In this document: positions 51,064-58,337 of the stretch, piece by piece
Layout: every line of letters begins with the position of its first letter
Numbering within the stretch: the first letter of the stretch is position 1
Source: a virus
IMG/VR virus record: IMGVR_UViG_3300023179_008242
Coordinates: 1-59,875 of that record
Direction: 5' to 3' (one strand)
Length of the DNA stretch: 59,875 bases
Position numbers and translations under genes: made by a program
Notes under the pieces: model-generated
Databases searched by the model: none
What the model was told of the DNA's origin: nothing
Seen by the model: only the letters and a program-made list of their open reading frames with translations

Positions 51064-51414
51064 ATGCTCGCAAAGCAGGCTGTAGAGTGCGGAAGCTTTT
51101 TGAGGCCCCTTCTGGTTCCGACCTCTTCCACGAAGGGGCCGTCGTTGAGCAACCCGTCCGTGTGCCGCACGAAGGGCGGGGAGTTCCTCGTCAACATCCG
51201 CAACCTGAACTACGTGCTGTACCACAGCGAGATGGGCGTCCACGAGCATAGCTGGGAACCCCTGTGCTACCTGCACAAGGAGAACGACATAATGTGTAGG
51301 CTCGACGAAAAGTTTGACATCTCGACCAGCGCCGTCGTCGACACCGCCCTCCTGGACAGTGACCCTCTCTGGGAGTTCGATGATGTGTCTCATGTGTGCC
51401 GCCAGACGAGGTAG
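51064..51414 (+). pseudogene. Truncated glycan-active-type protein (3' end lost at a junction)
   Basis: 116 residues. NPSVCRTKGGEFLVNIRNLN, YVLYHSE and YLHKENDIMCRLDEK resemble the N-terminal part of long proteins I recall from large phages and bacteria (beta-propeller-like, glycosidase-type) in which PLWEF is followed by VGLEDARL. Here DPLWEF (ending 51378) is followed by unrelated DNA that elsewhere belongs to minus-strand microproteins. TATATTA lies 4 nt before the ATG. Probably a broken gene. Confidence 0.6.
51373..51393 (-). pseudogene. Truncated copy of the second fibre-linked microprotein
   Basis: The minus strand reads MRHIIEL, matching MRHMIEL at 57119, and then diverges into the sequence of the + strand gene. 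The start overlaps the microprotein stop (ATGA), as in the intact copy. This marks the same junction that truncates the + strand gene. Confidence 0.6.
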
Positions 51415-51491
51415 CAGAGGCAGAGGGTTTGGAGGACCTCGCAGAGGAGGAAGATCACTTCTTCGTCCTGGAGGGCGTAGAGGAGGGTCAT
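51390..51491 (-). CDS. Fibre-linked Cys-rich hydrophobic microprotein, copy 1
   Basis: 33 residues beginning MTLLYALQDE and ending QTLCLCYLVWRHT. The start ATG 51491 overlaps the stop of the upstream fibre gene by 4 nt. One hydrophobic segment with several Cys follows a short acidic head. Nearly the same protein follows two other fibre genes, with synonymous and conservative differences, which supports real coding. It may be a fibre chaperone, a membrane peptide or a lysis accessory. Confidence 0.7.
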   Translation of the reverse strand: MTLLYALQDEEVIFLLCEVLQTLCLCYLVWRHT

Positions 51492-52540
51492 GTCAACAGA
51501 TACCTAACTATCACAACACCAGAGCCGCCATTGTTTTGTCCATGATTTGCGCCCGCTCCGCGATTTGCTGATACAGAGCCTCCATTGCCACCCCCGCTGC
51601 CATTGCCTCCTTTCCCATAAACCACACCAAACACCGTAATGCCCGAGCCTCCTGCTCCTCCGTAATTGTCAGAATTTGCACCAACACCACCAGCTCCGCC
51701 GCCACCACCACCGCTACTATCGTCTCCATTCACTGTTCCTCCGCCGCCGCCGTTTCCTACAGAGGTACTCGTGCTAGTTGGTATGCCAGATGTTCCTCCT
51801 GTACCACCACCATACCCGAAAGGACCAGCACCGGCTCGACCGCCGCCAGTGGCAACGCGACCAGCAAATGAAGAAGACTGTGCCGCAGCCCCTCCGTTTG
51901 CAATGCCGCCGTTTCCAACAATGACTGAGTAACTGCCAGTCGTAATTGTTTGATTAGTTTGATACAATACGCCGCCGCCGCCACCGCCTGAGTTAAAGTA
52001 AAAATAGTCGCACTGTCCACCTCCACCCACGACAAGCACATCGCAAGTCAAAGTGCCAGAGATTTGTAGCGTACCGTTGCTTGTGAACGTGTGATACTTA
52101 TATCCGTCGCCGGGCGTTGTGATTGTCCCGCCTGTCACCACCAACAAGTCCGGCGTCGCCGTCGCCGCCCCGCTGTAATCGCCCGCCGTAAAGTTCACCG
52201 CCGCCACTCGCACACTGTACGAAGTGCCGTTGGTCAGCCCTGTCAGCGTGTAAGAAGTGCCGGTGCTGCCCGTCAGCACATATGCCGCACTGCCACCCGA
52301 CGCTGTGTATTCAACGAGGTAGTTGGTGATGGTTCCGTGAGTAGTCGCCGGTGCTGTCCAACTAAGCAAGATTCGAGCGTCGCCAGCCGCTGCCGTGAGA
52401 CTCGTCGGAGCGGCGGGGCCGCGAGGCCACTCGCTTGCACGGCGGCGCGACTCTGCTTCGCCGAGCGTGAAGATGCCGCTGGCAGCCGTTGTCGTTGTGG
52501 CTCGATTGAACCCAATGTAGCCGCCTATTCTTCTGCTCAT
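51488..52540 (-). CDS. FN3/Gly-rich tail fibre protein
   Basis: 350 residues. The N-terminal attachment-type module RIGGYIGFNRA...ASGIFTLGEAE...SEWP is shared with other fibres here. A fibronectin-III domain follows (about 43-130; LLSWTAPATTHGTITNYLVE, TSYTLTGLTNGTSYSVRVAA). Then a Gly-rich receptor-binding-type domain ends GGSGVVIVRY. A TATATATA box (52546-52553) lies 5 nt before the ATG without a Shine-Dalgarno. Confidence 0.85.
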   Translation of the reverse strand: MSRRIGGYIGFNRATTTTAASGIFTLGEAESRRRASEWPRGPAAPTSLTAAAGDARILLSWTAPATTHGTITNYLVEYTASGGSAAYVLTGSTGTSYTLTGLTNGTSYSVRVAAVNFTAGDYSGAATATPDLLVVTGGTITTPGDGYKYHTFTSNGTLQISGTLTCDVLVVGGGGQCDYFYFNSGGGGGGVLYQTNQTITTGSYSVIVGNGGIANGGAAAQSSSFAGRVATGGGRAGAGPFGYGGGTGGTSGIPTSTSTSVGNGGGGGTVNGDDSSGGGGGGAGGVGANSDNYGGAGGSGITVFGVVYGKGGNGSGGGNGGSVSANRGAGANHGQNNGGSGVVIVRYLLT

Positions 52541-52652
52541 GCGGGTATATATATGAGCTTATGACAGTTTTCGTCTGCGCCTCTCGGACTGTGAAGATTT
52601 CGCCCAGACCCGCTGCCAGTACGCCGATTATTCCGCCGCTTGGTCGGGTCAT
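52362..52652 (-). CDS. Orphan fibre N-terminal module
   Basis: Starts at ATG 52652, overlapping the oxygenase stop (ATGA). The beginning TRPSGGIIGVLAAGLGEIFT followed by VREAQ matches the fibre N-terminal pattern (G-G-x-I-G...T-x-R-E-A). The frame then runs 179 nt into the next fibre gene in a different frame, where it reads as noise. Probably a remnant of a fibre whose distal part was replaced, or a short protein with a non-functional tail. Confidence 0.4.
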   Translation of the reverse strand: MTRPSGGIIGVLAAGLGEIFTVREAQTKTVISSYIYPHEQKNRRLHWVQSSHNDNGCQRHLHARRSRVAPPCKRVASRPRRSDESHGSGWRRSNLA

Positions 52653-53242
52653 TGCGCTTGATTTTCCCACGCGTCTTTGGCGGCGCAGAATCCGAACATG
52701 AACAGAATTCGCGGGTTATCGCCGAAACACTGATCAACGCTGTGGTAATATTCGCTAACGAGGTAGGCCATCAAATCACCCTCGTTCAGGTCGTAAGTCT
52801 TGTCTTCAACATGAATCAGGCCGCCCGTTTCGGCTTTGCTGACCAGAATGTTAAATCGTAGCGCAACAGTGTCGGGAACTTGGGCATTCACTGCCGGGTC
52901 TTTGTGCTTGTAAACATCGCCGTCGTTGTATGTGATGCTCACAACCACTCCGTCTTTGCCGTGACCGCGAATAACTTCTGCGTTTGTGATTAGTGGAAAA
53001 GTTTCTCTTAAGCGATTTTGAATACTATAAACCAACTCTGGGTACGCTATCTTGTCTCCCACCATCCTGTTGGTGAGTCGTGTTTTTACCCTTGTGAATT
53101 CTTTCGTGTCCCAATTGCCGCTAACTCCGTCAACAAATTGAGTTGAAGAGTTCTCTAGCGCCCAATTTTTGAGGTCATCACACTCTGCTTGCGAAATCAA
53201 ATTCCTTACCACCAAAACTCTGCCGTCGTGTTGTGTACGCAT
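52649..53242 (-). CDS. 2-oxoglutarate/Fe(II) oxygenase (prolyl 4-hydroxylase-like)
   Basis: 197 residues from ATG 53242. Metal ligands H113 and D115 (YKHKD) and H167 (YYHSV), and the 2OG-binding R178 (NPRILFMFGF), are all present in the jelly-roll pattern. Phage versions often lie by tail genes. It may hydroxylate a fibre protein or a host target. The stop overlaps the start of the orphan module. Confidence 0.85.
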   Translation of the reverse strand: MRTQHDGRVLVVRNLISQAECDDLKNWALENSSTQFVDGVSGNWDTKEFTRVKTRLTNRMVGDKIAYPELVYSIQNRLRETFPLITNAEVIRGHGKDGVVVSITYNDGDVYKHKDPAVNAQVPDTVALRFNILVSKAETGGLIHVEDKTYDLNEGDLMAYLVSEYYHSVDQCFGDNPRILFMFGFCAAKDAWENQAQ

Positions 53243-53243
53243 A

Positions 53244-54425
53244 TTAATGCTCCAGAAATAAACAGTTAACATCGCTACTATCGCTCGGGCCAAACGCATA
53301 GCCCAGCGGAACATTGCCGTTCATCAATCGTCTTGGAAGTCGTGAATTGCTGAAAAAGTAAATATCTCGCAATCTTCCTGCCACATTAGCCGTTGAATAA
53401 TACCTGAATGTGAGCGGAACTTTAACCAATCTGCCGGATCGTGTGAACATGGATGCCACAGAAAGTCTGCCACTAGCGAGCGCCGCAGACCAAGTAGCCA
53501 TTCCGCCCAAATCAATCAAAAGTTGGTCAGGATACCACAGCAGAGGACTTATTCTGACGCCGGTTGATGTTCCCGGTTGATAAATCAAACTTCTGACGGT
53601 TTTTAAACCGTCTGTTGATGAACCTACTACTCCGTTATTAAAAGATGCGACCCCACTAAATGATATGGTAACATTTTCTTTTACGCTAGATAACCAGTTG
53701 GTGACCGGCCATGGCAGACTATTGGTAATTCCAGACGATGCTGTAAAAGTATTGGTTATCATGCCATAAAGCTTACCATCACTTTCACTATCCAACGTTG
53801 TGTCAGGACTCTCAGGATCAATTATTGCTCCTGCAAGTAGAAAATAATTTTGCGAACCCACAAAGGCCACAGCCAAACAATCCGTTGACTCATAAACATG
53901 AACGTTGCCCGTGAATCCTGAGTTTGTAGTAATTAAGGATCGATAGTATCCGTAAAAAGAGCCGCTAGTAAAAGGATTAACAGCGGTCCAATGAGAATAT
54001 GTTCCGGGGTTTTTTATGATGGTGGAAAAAATTGTGAATCTACCAACACCGTCAACTTGACCCTCCCCCCAAAAGGTGGTGCATCCCACTTTGTCACAAT
54101 AAGTAGCAAACGCACCTTCTCCACTTGCTAATGTCGGAAGCCTACTCGCTCCGTTGGGTAAACTCGCAGTACCACCAGTATCCGCACACAACACTATTTT
54201 GTTGTTTATGGTACGCACAGATGGATCAATGTGCAATACTCTGGTCGTACCACTGGAAACAAGATTGTATGTTCCGGCAGAACCGCTACCGGGAGTTCTT
54301 GCTGAACCATCGGGATAGGTTGTGCCTAATCCCAAATTGTAAATTCCCTCGATAATTGTTGCTGTATTTGCGGAAGCACAAGGGACAACTCCCAAATATC
54401 TCCACTGTGTTTTTGGTAAACTCAT
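53244..54425 (-). CDS. Tail/virion protein of unknown fold
   Basis: 393 residues from ATG 54425, GGAG upstream. The beta-rich composition with many Gly, Ser, Thr and Asn (YNLGLGTTYPDGSARTPGSG) and position among fibre genes suggest a structural protein. The DNA is less G+C-rich than the replication region. No family recognised. Confidence 0.65.
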   Translation of the reverse strand: MSLPKTQWRYLGVVPCASANTATIIEGIYNLGLGTTYPDGSARTPGSGSAGTYNLVSSGTTRVLHIDPSVRTINNKIVLCADTGGTASLPNGASRLPTLASGEGAFATYCDKVGCTTFWGEGQVDGVGRFTIFSTIIKNPGTYSHWTAVNPFTSGSFYGYYRSLITTNSGFTGNVHVYESTDCLAVAFVGSQNYFLLAGAIIDPESPDTTLDSESDGKLYGMITNTFTASSGITNSLPWPVTNWLSSVKENVTISFSGVASFNNGVVGSSTDGLKTVRSLIYQPGTSTGVRISPLLWYPDQLLIDLGGMATWSAALASGRLSVASMFTRSGRLVKVPLTFRYYSTANVAGRLRDIYFFSNSRLPRRLMNGNVPLGYAFGPSDSSDVNCLFLEH

Positions 54426-54438
54426 GATAATACTCCTA

Positions 54439-55473
54439 TTAACTTGTAAAAACATCAAAACGAGAAACACTTGCTCCAACACCCAAACTTAAGCCGGTAA
54501 AATTATTTCCAGAAAATGTACTGTCGCTAACACTGGCAATTTGAACATCATTCACTAAGGCAATAATTTGTGAGTTATTTACCATAATCCCAACCGTGTC
54601 GCCAGTTTGCAGTTGCGGAGTTTGAAATGTTGTTAAAGCAACAGAAGAGAATCTTTGATTTCTATTAATTGATCCGGTTGTTCCGCTTGAAAAAAAGACT
54701 GTATACCCAACAGAATAATTGCCGGGAGAAGCAGTGCTGCCGGTTGTGCGACCATATAGGCCAACAAAGCCATTTGCCGTGGCGATTGTGGCAACTGCAT
54801 AAAAATTTGATCTTCCAGTATCTAATACGCTTCCAGAATTTCCGTATACATCTGTTGGTCCTCGCTCGGCAGATGATGTTCCAGTAAGTCGCAAACTACT
54901 TTGTGATCCTTCTACGGACAAATTGCCCCATCGAGGAGATCTAGAAGCATTAGATAGAAGAACACCTGCTGAACCATCAAATAAATCAGCAATAGAACTA
55001 CCCGGAATGGCCGATATTGTATTAGTAAAGTCGCTAGAACCTACTGAATCGACGACTCTTATTCGTATTGTGTAGCTGATGCCATTGGTCAATTCAGTTA
55101 ATACATGACTATTAGATGAGCTATTGGTGTTTATGGTGAACGAAGATCCCCCAGATTCTGTATATTCTATTATGTGATTGATTGCTGCAGCAGTATTTGT
55201 CTATGAAAGAAACAATTTTGTATTTCCAGGTAGAGCAACTAGTTGTGTTGGTGCATTTGGGTTGATTAAAAAGGTATAATGCTTATCAAGTGTGGTTATA
55301 AGATTGTCACCCAAGCCAGCCTCGGTATAGTAGTTGGAAGACAAAATTTGAGGCGGGTTAGGATCGTAAAAAGATTCGGGCCAATTGCCGTTTTTAATAT
55401 GAAAGTTGACATCGTTCAATTTCCATATGCCCCCGGCCCCATACTTGTTTGGAATTCTTGGATTTTCACTCAT
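54439..55473 (-). CDS. FN3 fibre gene interrupted by an in-frame TAG
   Basis: Read from ATG 55473 (MSENPRIPNK), the frame has a short N-terminal module (AGGIWKLNDVNFHIKNGNWP) and enters a fibronectin-III domain: APTQLVALPGNTKLFLS then TAG at 55201-55203. The same frame continues TNTAAAINHIIEYTESGG to the end of that FN3 domain and a lectin-like beta domain ending at 54439. The TAG sits where other fibres here have the FN3 Trp (LALSWT). Either a nonsense mutation (TGG to TAG) or amber readthrough. TAG is an ordinary stop elsewhere in the window. Confidence 0.7.
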
Positions 55474-56023
55474 TCTTCAACCTCTCGTACAGCGCTATAT
55501 CGTCAGCAAAGATTTGGTTTACTCTTGCCAATTCGTCATCATTTAATTTTGGCTTGTTCTGTTCGCCGTTTAATTCGGGCAATGGGGTGTCTAGCCCGAG
55601 ATAAGCGGCGCAATTATTTATTTGGGTTTCAAACAAGAAATATTTGACTTTTGGGGCGTCTAGTAGCCCCATGCTTTTTAGTGTCCAAACATGAACATTA
55701 TCCATATGATTGTCCAAAACTTCTGTAGGGCTTTTCATCAATCTGGCGCACGAACTGGCGAATCTGCCTACGGGGTTTCGCACGACCACAGCAAATTCTT
55801 TCTCTAAAAACTCTTTTGGTTCGTGACTCATATCAATAATGTTGGGCAGATTCATCACAGGATGCCATCTGTCCGCAGTATTTACAAACGGCCAATTACC
55901 GCCGTCTTGAGGCAACTCTGGATAGTATTTGCTTAGTATGCTCTTGAACAGAGCATGACTGCCGCTTCGTGTCACCAAGGCCACGCCCACATTACCATTG
56001 TGCCATAAAACGCCTTTACTCAT
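55466..56023 (-). CDS. Sulfotransferase-like protein
   Basis: 185 residues. The P-loop-like TRSGSHALFKSILSKYYPEL and the later FAVVVRNPVGRFASSCAR correspond to the PAPS 5'- and 3'-phosphate-binding regions of sulfotransferases. It may transfer sulfate to a glycan or fibre. The stop overlaps the next fibre start. Confidence 0.6.
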   Translation of the reverse strand: MSKGVLWHNGNVGVALVTRSGSHALFKSILSKYYPELPQDGGNWPFVNTADRWHPVMNLPNIIDMSHEPKEFLEKEFAVVVRNPVGRFASSCARLMKSPTEVLDNHMDNVHVWTLKSMGLLDAPKVKYFLFETQINNCAAYLGLDTPLPELNGEQNKPKLNDDELARVNQIFADDIALYERLKNE

Positions 56024-56208
56024 ATGTTTTCCTGTTTCACTATCTCATGACGCCTCGGTAATCGTGTGCTTGAATACTGCGTCCGCGATTTTCTGGTTCG
56101 TCCACTCACTGCCGTCGGGCTTTCCGCCTCGCGCAGCGTCCACACACCGCCCGCCGCCGCATTCGCAGGCGTCACGTTCGCACCGATCAATCCTCCTCGC
56201 CCCCTCAT
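56020..56208 (-). CDS. Orphan fibre N-terminal module
   Basis: 62 residues: MRGRGGLIGANVTPANAAAG then GVWTLREAESP, the fibre N-terminal pattern, followed by an unrelated basic tail. The ribosome site (GCAGGAG) and first 9 codons are identical in DNA to the fibre at 58134. Probably a fibre gene reduced to its attachment module, or a spare module for recombination. The DNA 56209-56321 upstream encodes nothing convincing; a 30-codon minus-strand frame from about 56296 ends in the start region. Confidence 0.5.
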   Translation of the reverse strand: MRGRGGLIGANVTPANAAAGGVWTLREAESPTAVSGRTRKSRTQYSSTRLPRRHEIVKQENI

Positions 56209-56230
56209 GCGTCATCTCCTGCGGATGTAG
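56189..56230. repeat. 42-nt direct repeat over fibre start regions (copy 1)
   Basis: Identical to 58115-58156 over 42 nt. It covers the ribosome binding site and first codons of two fibre genes. It offers a crossover point for switching fibres. Confidence 0.85.
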
Positions 56231-56321
56231 CCGCCCGAACCGACTGCTTTAAGTCAAGGTCGGATATTCTTGAGTCTTCTACGTACGAATTGGCCATGCC
56301 CTATATAGTCGAAACGGCCGA

Positions 56322-56978
56322 TTAATAGCTGAGGTCGTGCCTGAAGTGGAACACCCCGATGTGGGACAGTTGCCTGCTGACTGTGTTGTCGCAGAGTATC
56401 TTGTACCCCTTGTCTTTTGCCTTCTGAAAGAAGAAAATGTCCTCGCCGATCTCCATTTTTCTTTTCTTGTCGTAGTCTATGATGTAGTAGGGCTCGCCCA
56501 GCTTCTCGTAGACCTCCCTCTTGACGAGGCAGCACCCGTGTCCGACCACGTCCACGAACTCCGTGTCGGGGCTCTCGTTCGTGAGTTCCACCGGATCGCT
56601 CCCGTCGATGATCGACTTTTTGGTCGACCTCCCCGCGATGAACGAGGGGTTGGGGAACCTCCTCTTCCTGTAGTTGCATCCCACTATCGGGACGTCGTGT
56701 TGCAGGAGCCTCGAGCCCGCGTCGAAGGGGAATGTCATGTCGTAGTCCAGCCACCAGATGTGCTCGAAGTCGGTGGACATGAAGTACTGAACCAGCTCCC
56801 TTCTGTTCTTGCCGACGTAGCTCCCGATGTTCAAGGCGACATTGACGGTGTATCCCTGTGAAACGAGGTACCCCGTGGCGAGACTCAAGCACTGGGCAAA
56901 TTCCGCGGCGACCTGCTCCGTGGAGGGGACTGCGATAAGTATCTTTTGCGATTCCGCACTTTTTGGTTTTTTACTCAT
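56322..56978 (-). CDS. GT-A-like glycosyltransferase
   Basis: 218 residues. ILIAVPSTEQVAAEFAQCL and IWWLDYDMTFPFDAG give the GT-A start and a DxD (D-Y-D); GHGCCLVKREVYEKLG and EIGEDIFFFQKAKDKGY are the usual acceptor and catalytic region of phage glycosyltransferases of this type. It lies between fibre genes, so it may glycosylate fibres or host receptors. Confidence 0.75.
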   Translation of the reverse strand: MSKKPKSAESQKILIAVPSTEQVAAEFAQCLSLATGYLVSQGYTVNVALNIGSYVGKNRRELVQYFMSTDFEHIWWLDYDMTFPFDAGSRLLQHDVPIVGCNYRKRRFPNPSFIAGRSTKKSIIDGSDPVELTNESPDTEFVDVVGHGCCLVKREVYEKLGEPYYIIDYDKKRKMEIGEDIFFFQKAKDKGYKILCDNTVSRQLSHIGVFHFRHDLSY

Positions 56979-57005
56979 ATTATATGATAGTGGTTAATCA
57001 TTCAA

Positions 57006-57119
57006 TTATGTACGCCGGGCGTGAGCCTCCGCGAGTGCCAGCGGCAGGATCGCGTAGCACCGCCAGACGCAGTATGCGCCGATCGTGCCGCAGGCGAGGA
57101 GTTCGATCATGTGCCTCAT
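57006..57119 (-). CDS. Fibre-linked microprotein, second type
   Basis: 37 residues (MRHMIELLACGTIGAYCVW and RCYAILPLALAEAHARRT). Hydrophobic with several Cys and one probable membrane span. The start overlaps the stop of the first-type microprotein (ATGA). A truncated copy starts at 51393. Confidence 0.55.
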   Translation of the reverse strand: MRHMIELLACGTIGAYCVWRCYAILPLALAEAHARRT

Positions 57120-57217
57120 GGATGCCGCCACACGAGATAGCAGAGGCAGAGGGTTTGCATGATCTCGCAGACGAGGTAGATCGTCTCTTCGTCTTGGAGG
57201 GCGTAGTAGAGGCTCAC
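57116..57217 (-). CDS. Fibre-linked Cys-rich hydrophobic microprotein, copy 2
   Basis: 33 residues from GTG 57217 (SLYYALQDEE ... QTLCLCYLVWRHP). Homologous to the copies at 51491 and 58337. Overlaps both neighbours by 3-4 nt. Confidence 0.65.
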   Translation of the reverse strand: MSLYYALQDEETIYLVCEIMQTLCLCYLVWRHP

Positions 57218-57282
57218 GACAGTTCCTTCCACAACGCAACGCCGGTCGTGGAGCAGAGCAGGAGTTTGATGAAGTGACTCAT
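57214..57282 (-). CDS. Very short fibre-linked ORF
   Basis: 22 residues (MSHFIKLLLCSTTGV then ALWKELS), 3 nt after the fibre stop and overlapping the next microprotein. It could be a third microprotein or a coupling leader. Little else can be said. Confidence 0.35.
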   Translation of the reverse strand: MSHFIKLLLCSTTGVALWKELS

Positions 57283-57285
57283 GGG

Positions 57286-58134
57286 TTATGAAATCCAGAG
57301 CCGGAACTTTCCTTTAATGCGAATATCATCATCAGTCCAATCCCGTCCGTACTGATACGAATTGCCGGTCGTTGAACTCAATTTAATCACATCTCCTGCG
57401 GTAACAGTTAGAGTTCTACGCGCTCCGTGTGTGCCAAAAAATGTCTGACTAGCCGCAAATGTTGTAGATAGAGTGCCGTTTCGTACATACCTCACAAAAT
57501 TAGGAATCTCCGCGCCTTCATTCTCTCTGCCGCCAAACTCAACAGTAAGAGTTCCCGAAACTCCACAAGTAAACGTCCAAAGACGGTAAGTATTTGCGCC
57601 GTAACCGGAACCCCAATCAATTCCGTTTGGCGCAGCCGCATCGCTGGTTTCAAGCGGGCTTGCTGCGGTTCCGCTGCCGCTCCACGAGTACGCTGTTCCA
57701 CCATCAGAGGTGCCGCTAGCGGGACTGACTGTAAGGTTCACCGCCCTCGCCGTCCCTGTCGCCGTCCCGCTCCAATCCCCAGCCGTAAAGTTCACCGCCG
57801 CCACTCGCACCGTGTACGAGGTGCCGTTGGTCAAACCCGTGAGCGTGTAACTAGTGCTGGTGCTGTTTGTCAGCACATACTGGGCACTCCCGCCCGACGC
57901 TGTGTATTCCACAAGGTAGTTTGTAATGGTTCCGTGCGTGGTCGTTGGTGCTGTCCAACTGAGCGCGAGTTGAGCGTCGCCAGCCGCTGCCGCGAGACTC
58001 GTCGGAGCGGCGGATCCACGAGGCCACTCGCCTGCACGACGGAGTGACTCTGCCTCGCGCACCGTCCACACTCCGCTGGCAGCCGTTGTCGTTGCGGCGC
58101 GGTTGAATCCGATGAATCCTCCTCGCCCCCTCAT
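57286..58134 (-). CDS. FN3 tail fibre protein
   Basis: 282 residues, GCAGGAG 7 nt before ATG 58134. N-terminal module GGFIGFNRA...ASGVWTVREAE, FN3 domain (LALSWTAPTTTHGTITNYLV ... LTNGTSYTVRVAA), then a distinct C-terminal beta domain (LWTFTCGVSGTLTVEFGG) without the Gly-rich knob. TAAATAAA on the minus strand (about 58179-58186) may be its late promoter. Confidence 0.82.
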   Translation of the reverse strand: MRGRGGFIGFNRAATTTAASGVWTVREAESLRRAGEWPRGSAAPTSLAAAAGDAQLALSWTAPTTTHGTITNYLVEYTASGGSAQYVLTNSTSTSYTLTGLTNGTSYTVRVAAVNFTAGDWSGTATGTARAVNLTVSPASGTSDGGTAYSWSGSGTAASPLETSDAAAPNGIDWGSGYGANTYRLWTFTCGVSGTLTVEFGGRENEGAEIPNFVRYVRNGTLSTTFAASQTFFGTHGARRTLTVTAGDVIKLSSTTGNSYQYGRDWTDDDIRIKGKFRLWIS

Positions 58135-58156
58135 GCGTCATCTCCTGCGGATGTAG
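58115..58156. repeat. 42-nt direct repeat over fibre start regions (copy 2)
   Basis: Second copy of the repeat at 56189-56230, at the start of the complete fibre gene ending at 57286. Confidence 0.85.
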
Positions 58157-58223
58157 CTGCCCTGGCCACCCAAGGCCATTTATTTAGAAGTTCTTTAGAG
58201 TTTTTCATAAAAACATGTAGTAT

Positions 58224-58337
58224 TTAGTCCTTGAAATTCTGCTGCCTCCACACGAGGTAGCAGAGGCAGAGGGTCTGCATGATGGCGCAGAGGAGGAAGA
58301 TCGTCATTTCGTCTTGGAGGGCGTAGAGGAGGGTCAT
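58224..58337 (-). CDS. Fibre-linked Cys-rich hydrophobic microprotein, copy 3
   Basis: 37 residues from ATG 58337 (MTLLYALQDE, then TIFLLCAIMQTLCLCYLVWR, then QQNFKD). The start overlaps the stop of the fibre at 58334 by ATGA. It is the most complete copy, with an extra polar end. Confidence 0.7.
   Translation of the reverse strand: MTLLYALQDEMTIFLLCAIMQTLCLCYLVWRQQNFKD

Noticed and set aside
54439-55473. Genome-wide recoding of TAG (as in some large phages)
   Set aside because: TAG is used as the normal stop by many intact genes here (for example the Pmp3-like, UvsW, cupin and Cys-motif genes), so a single internal TAG is not evidence for recoding.
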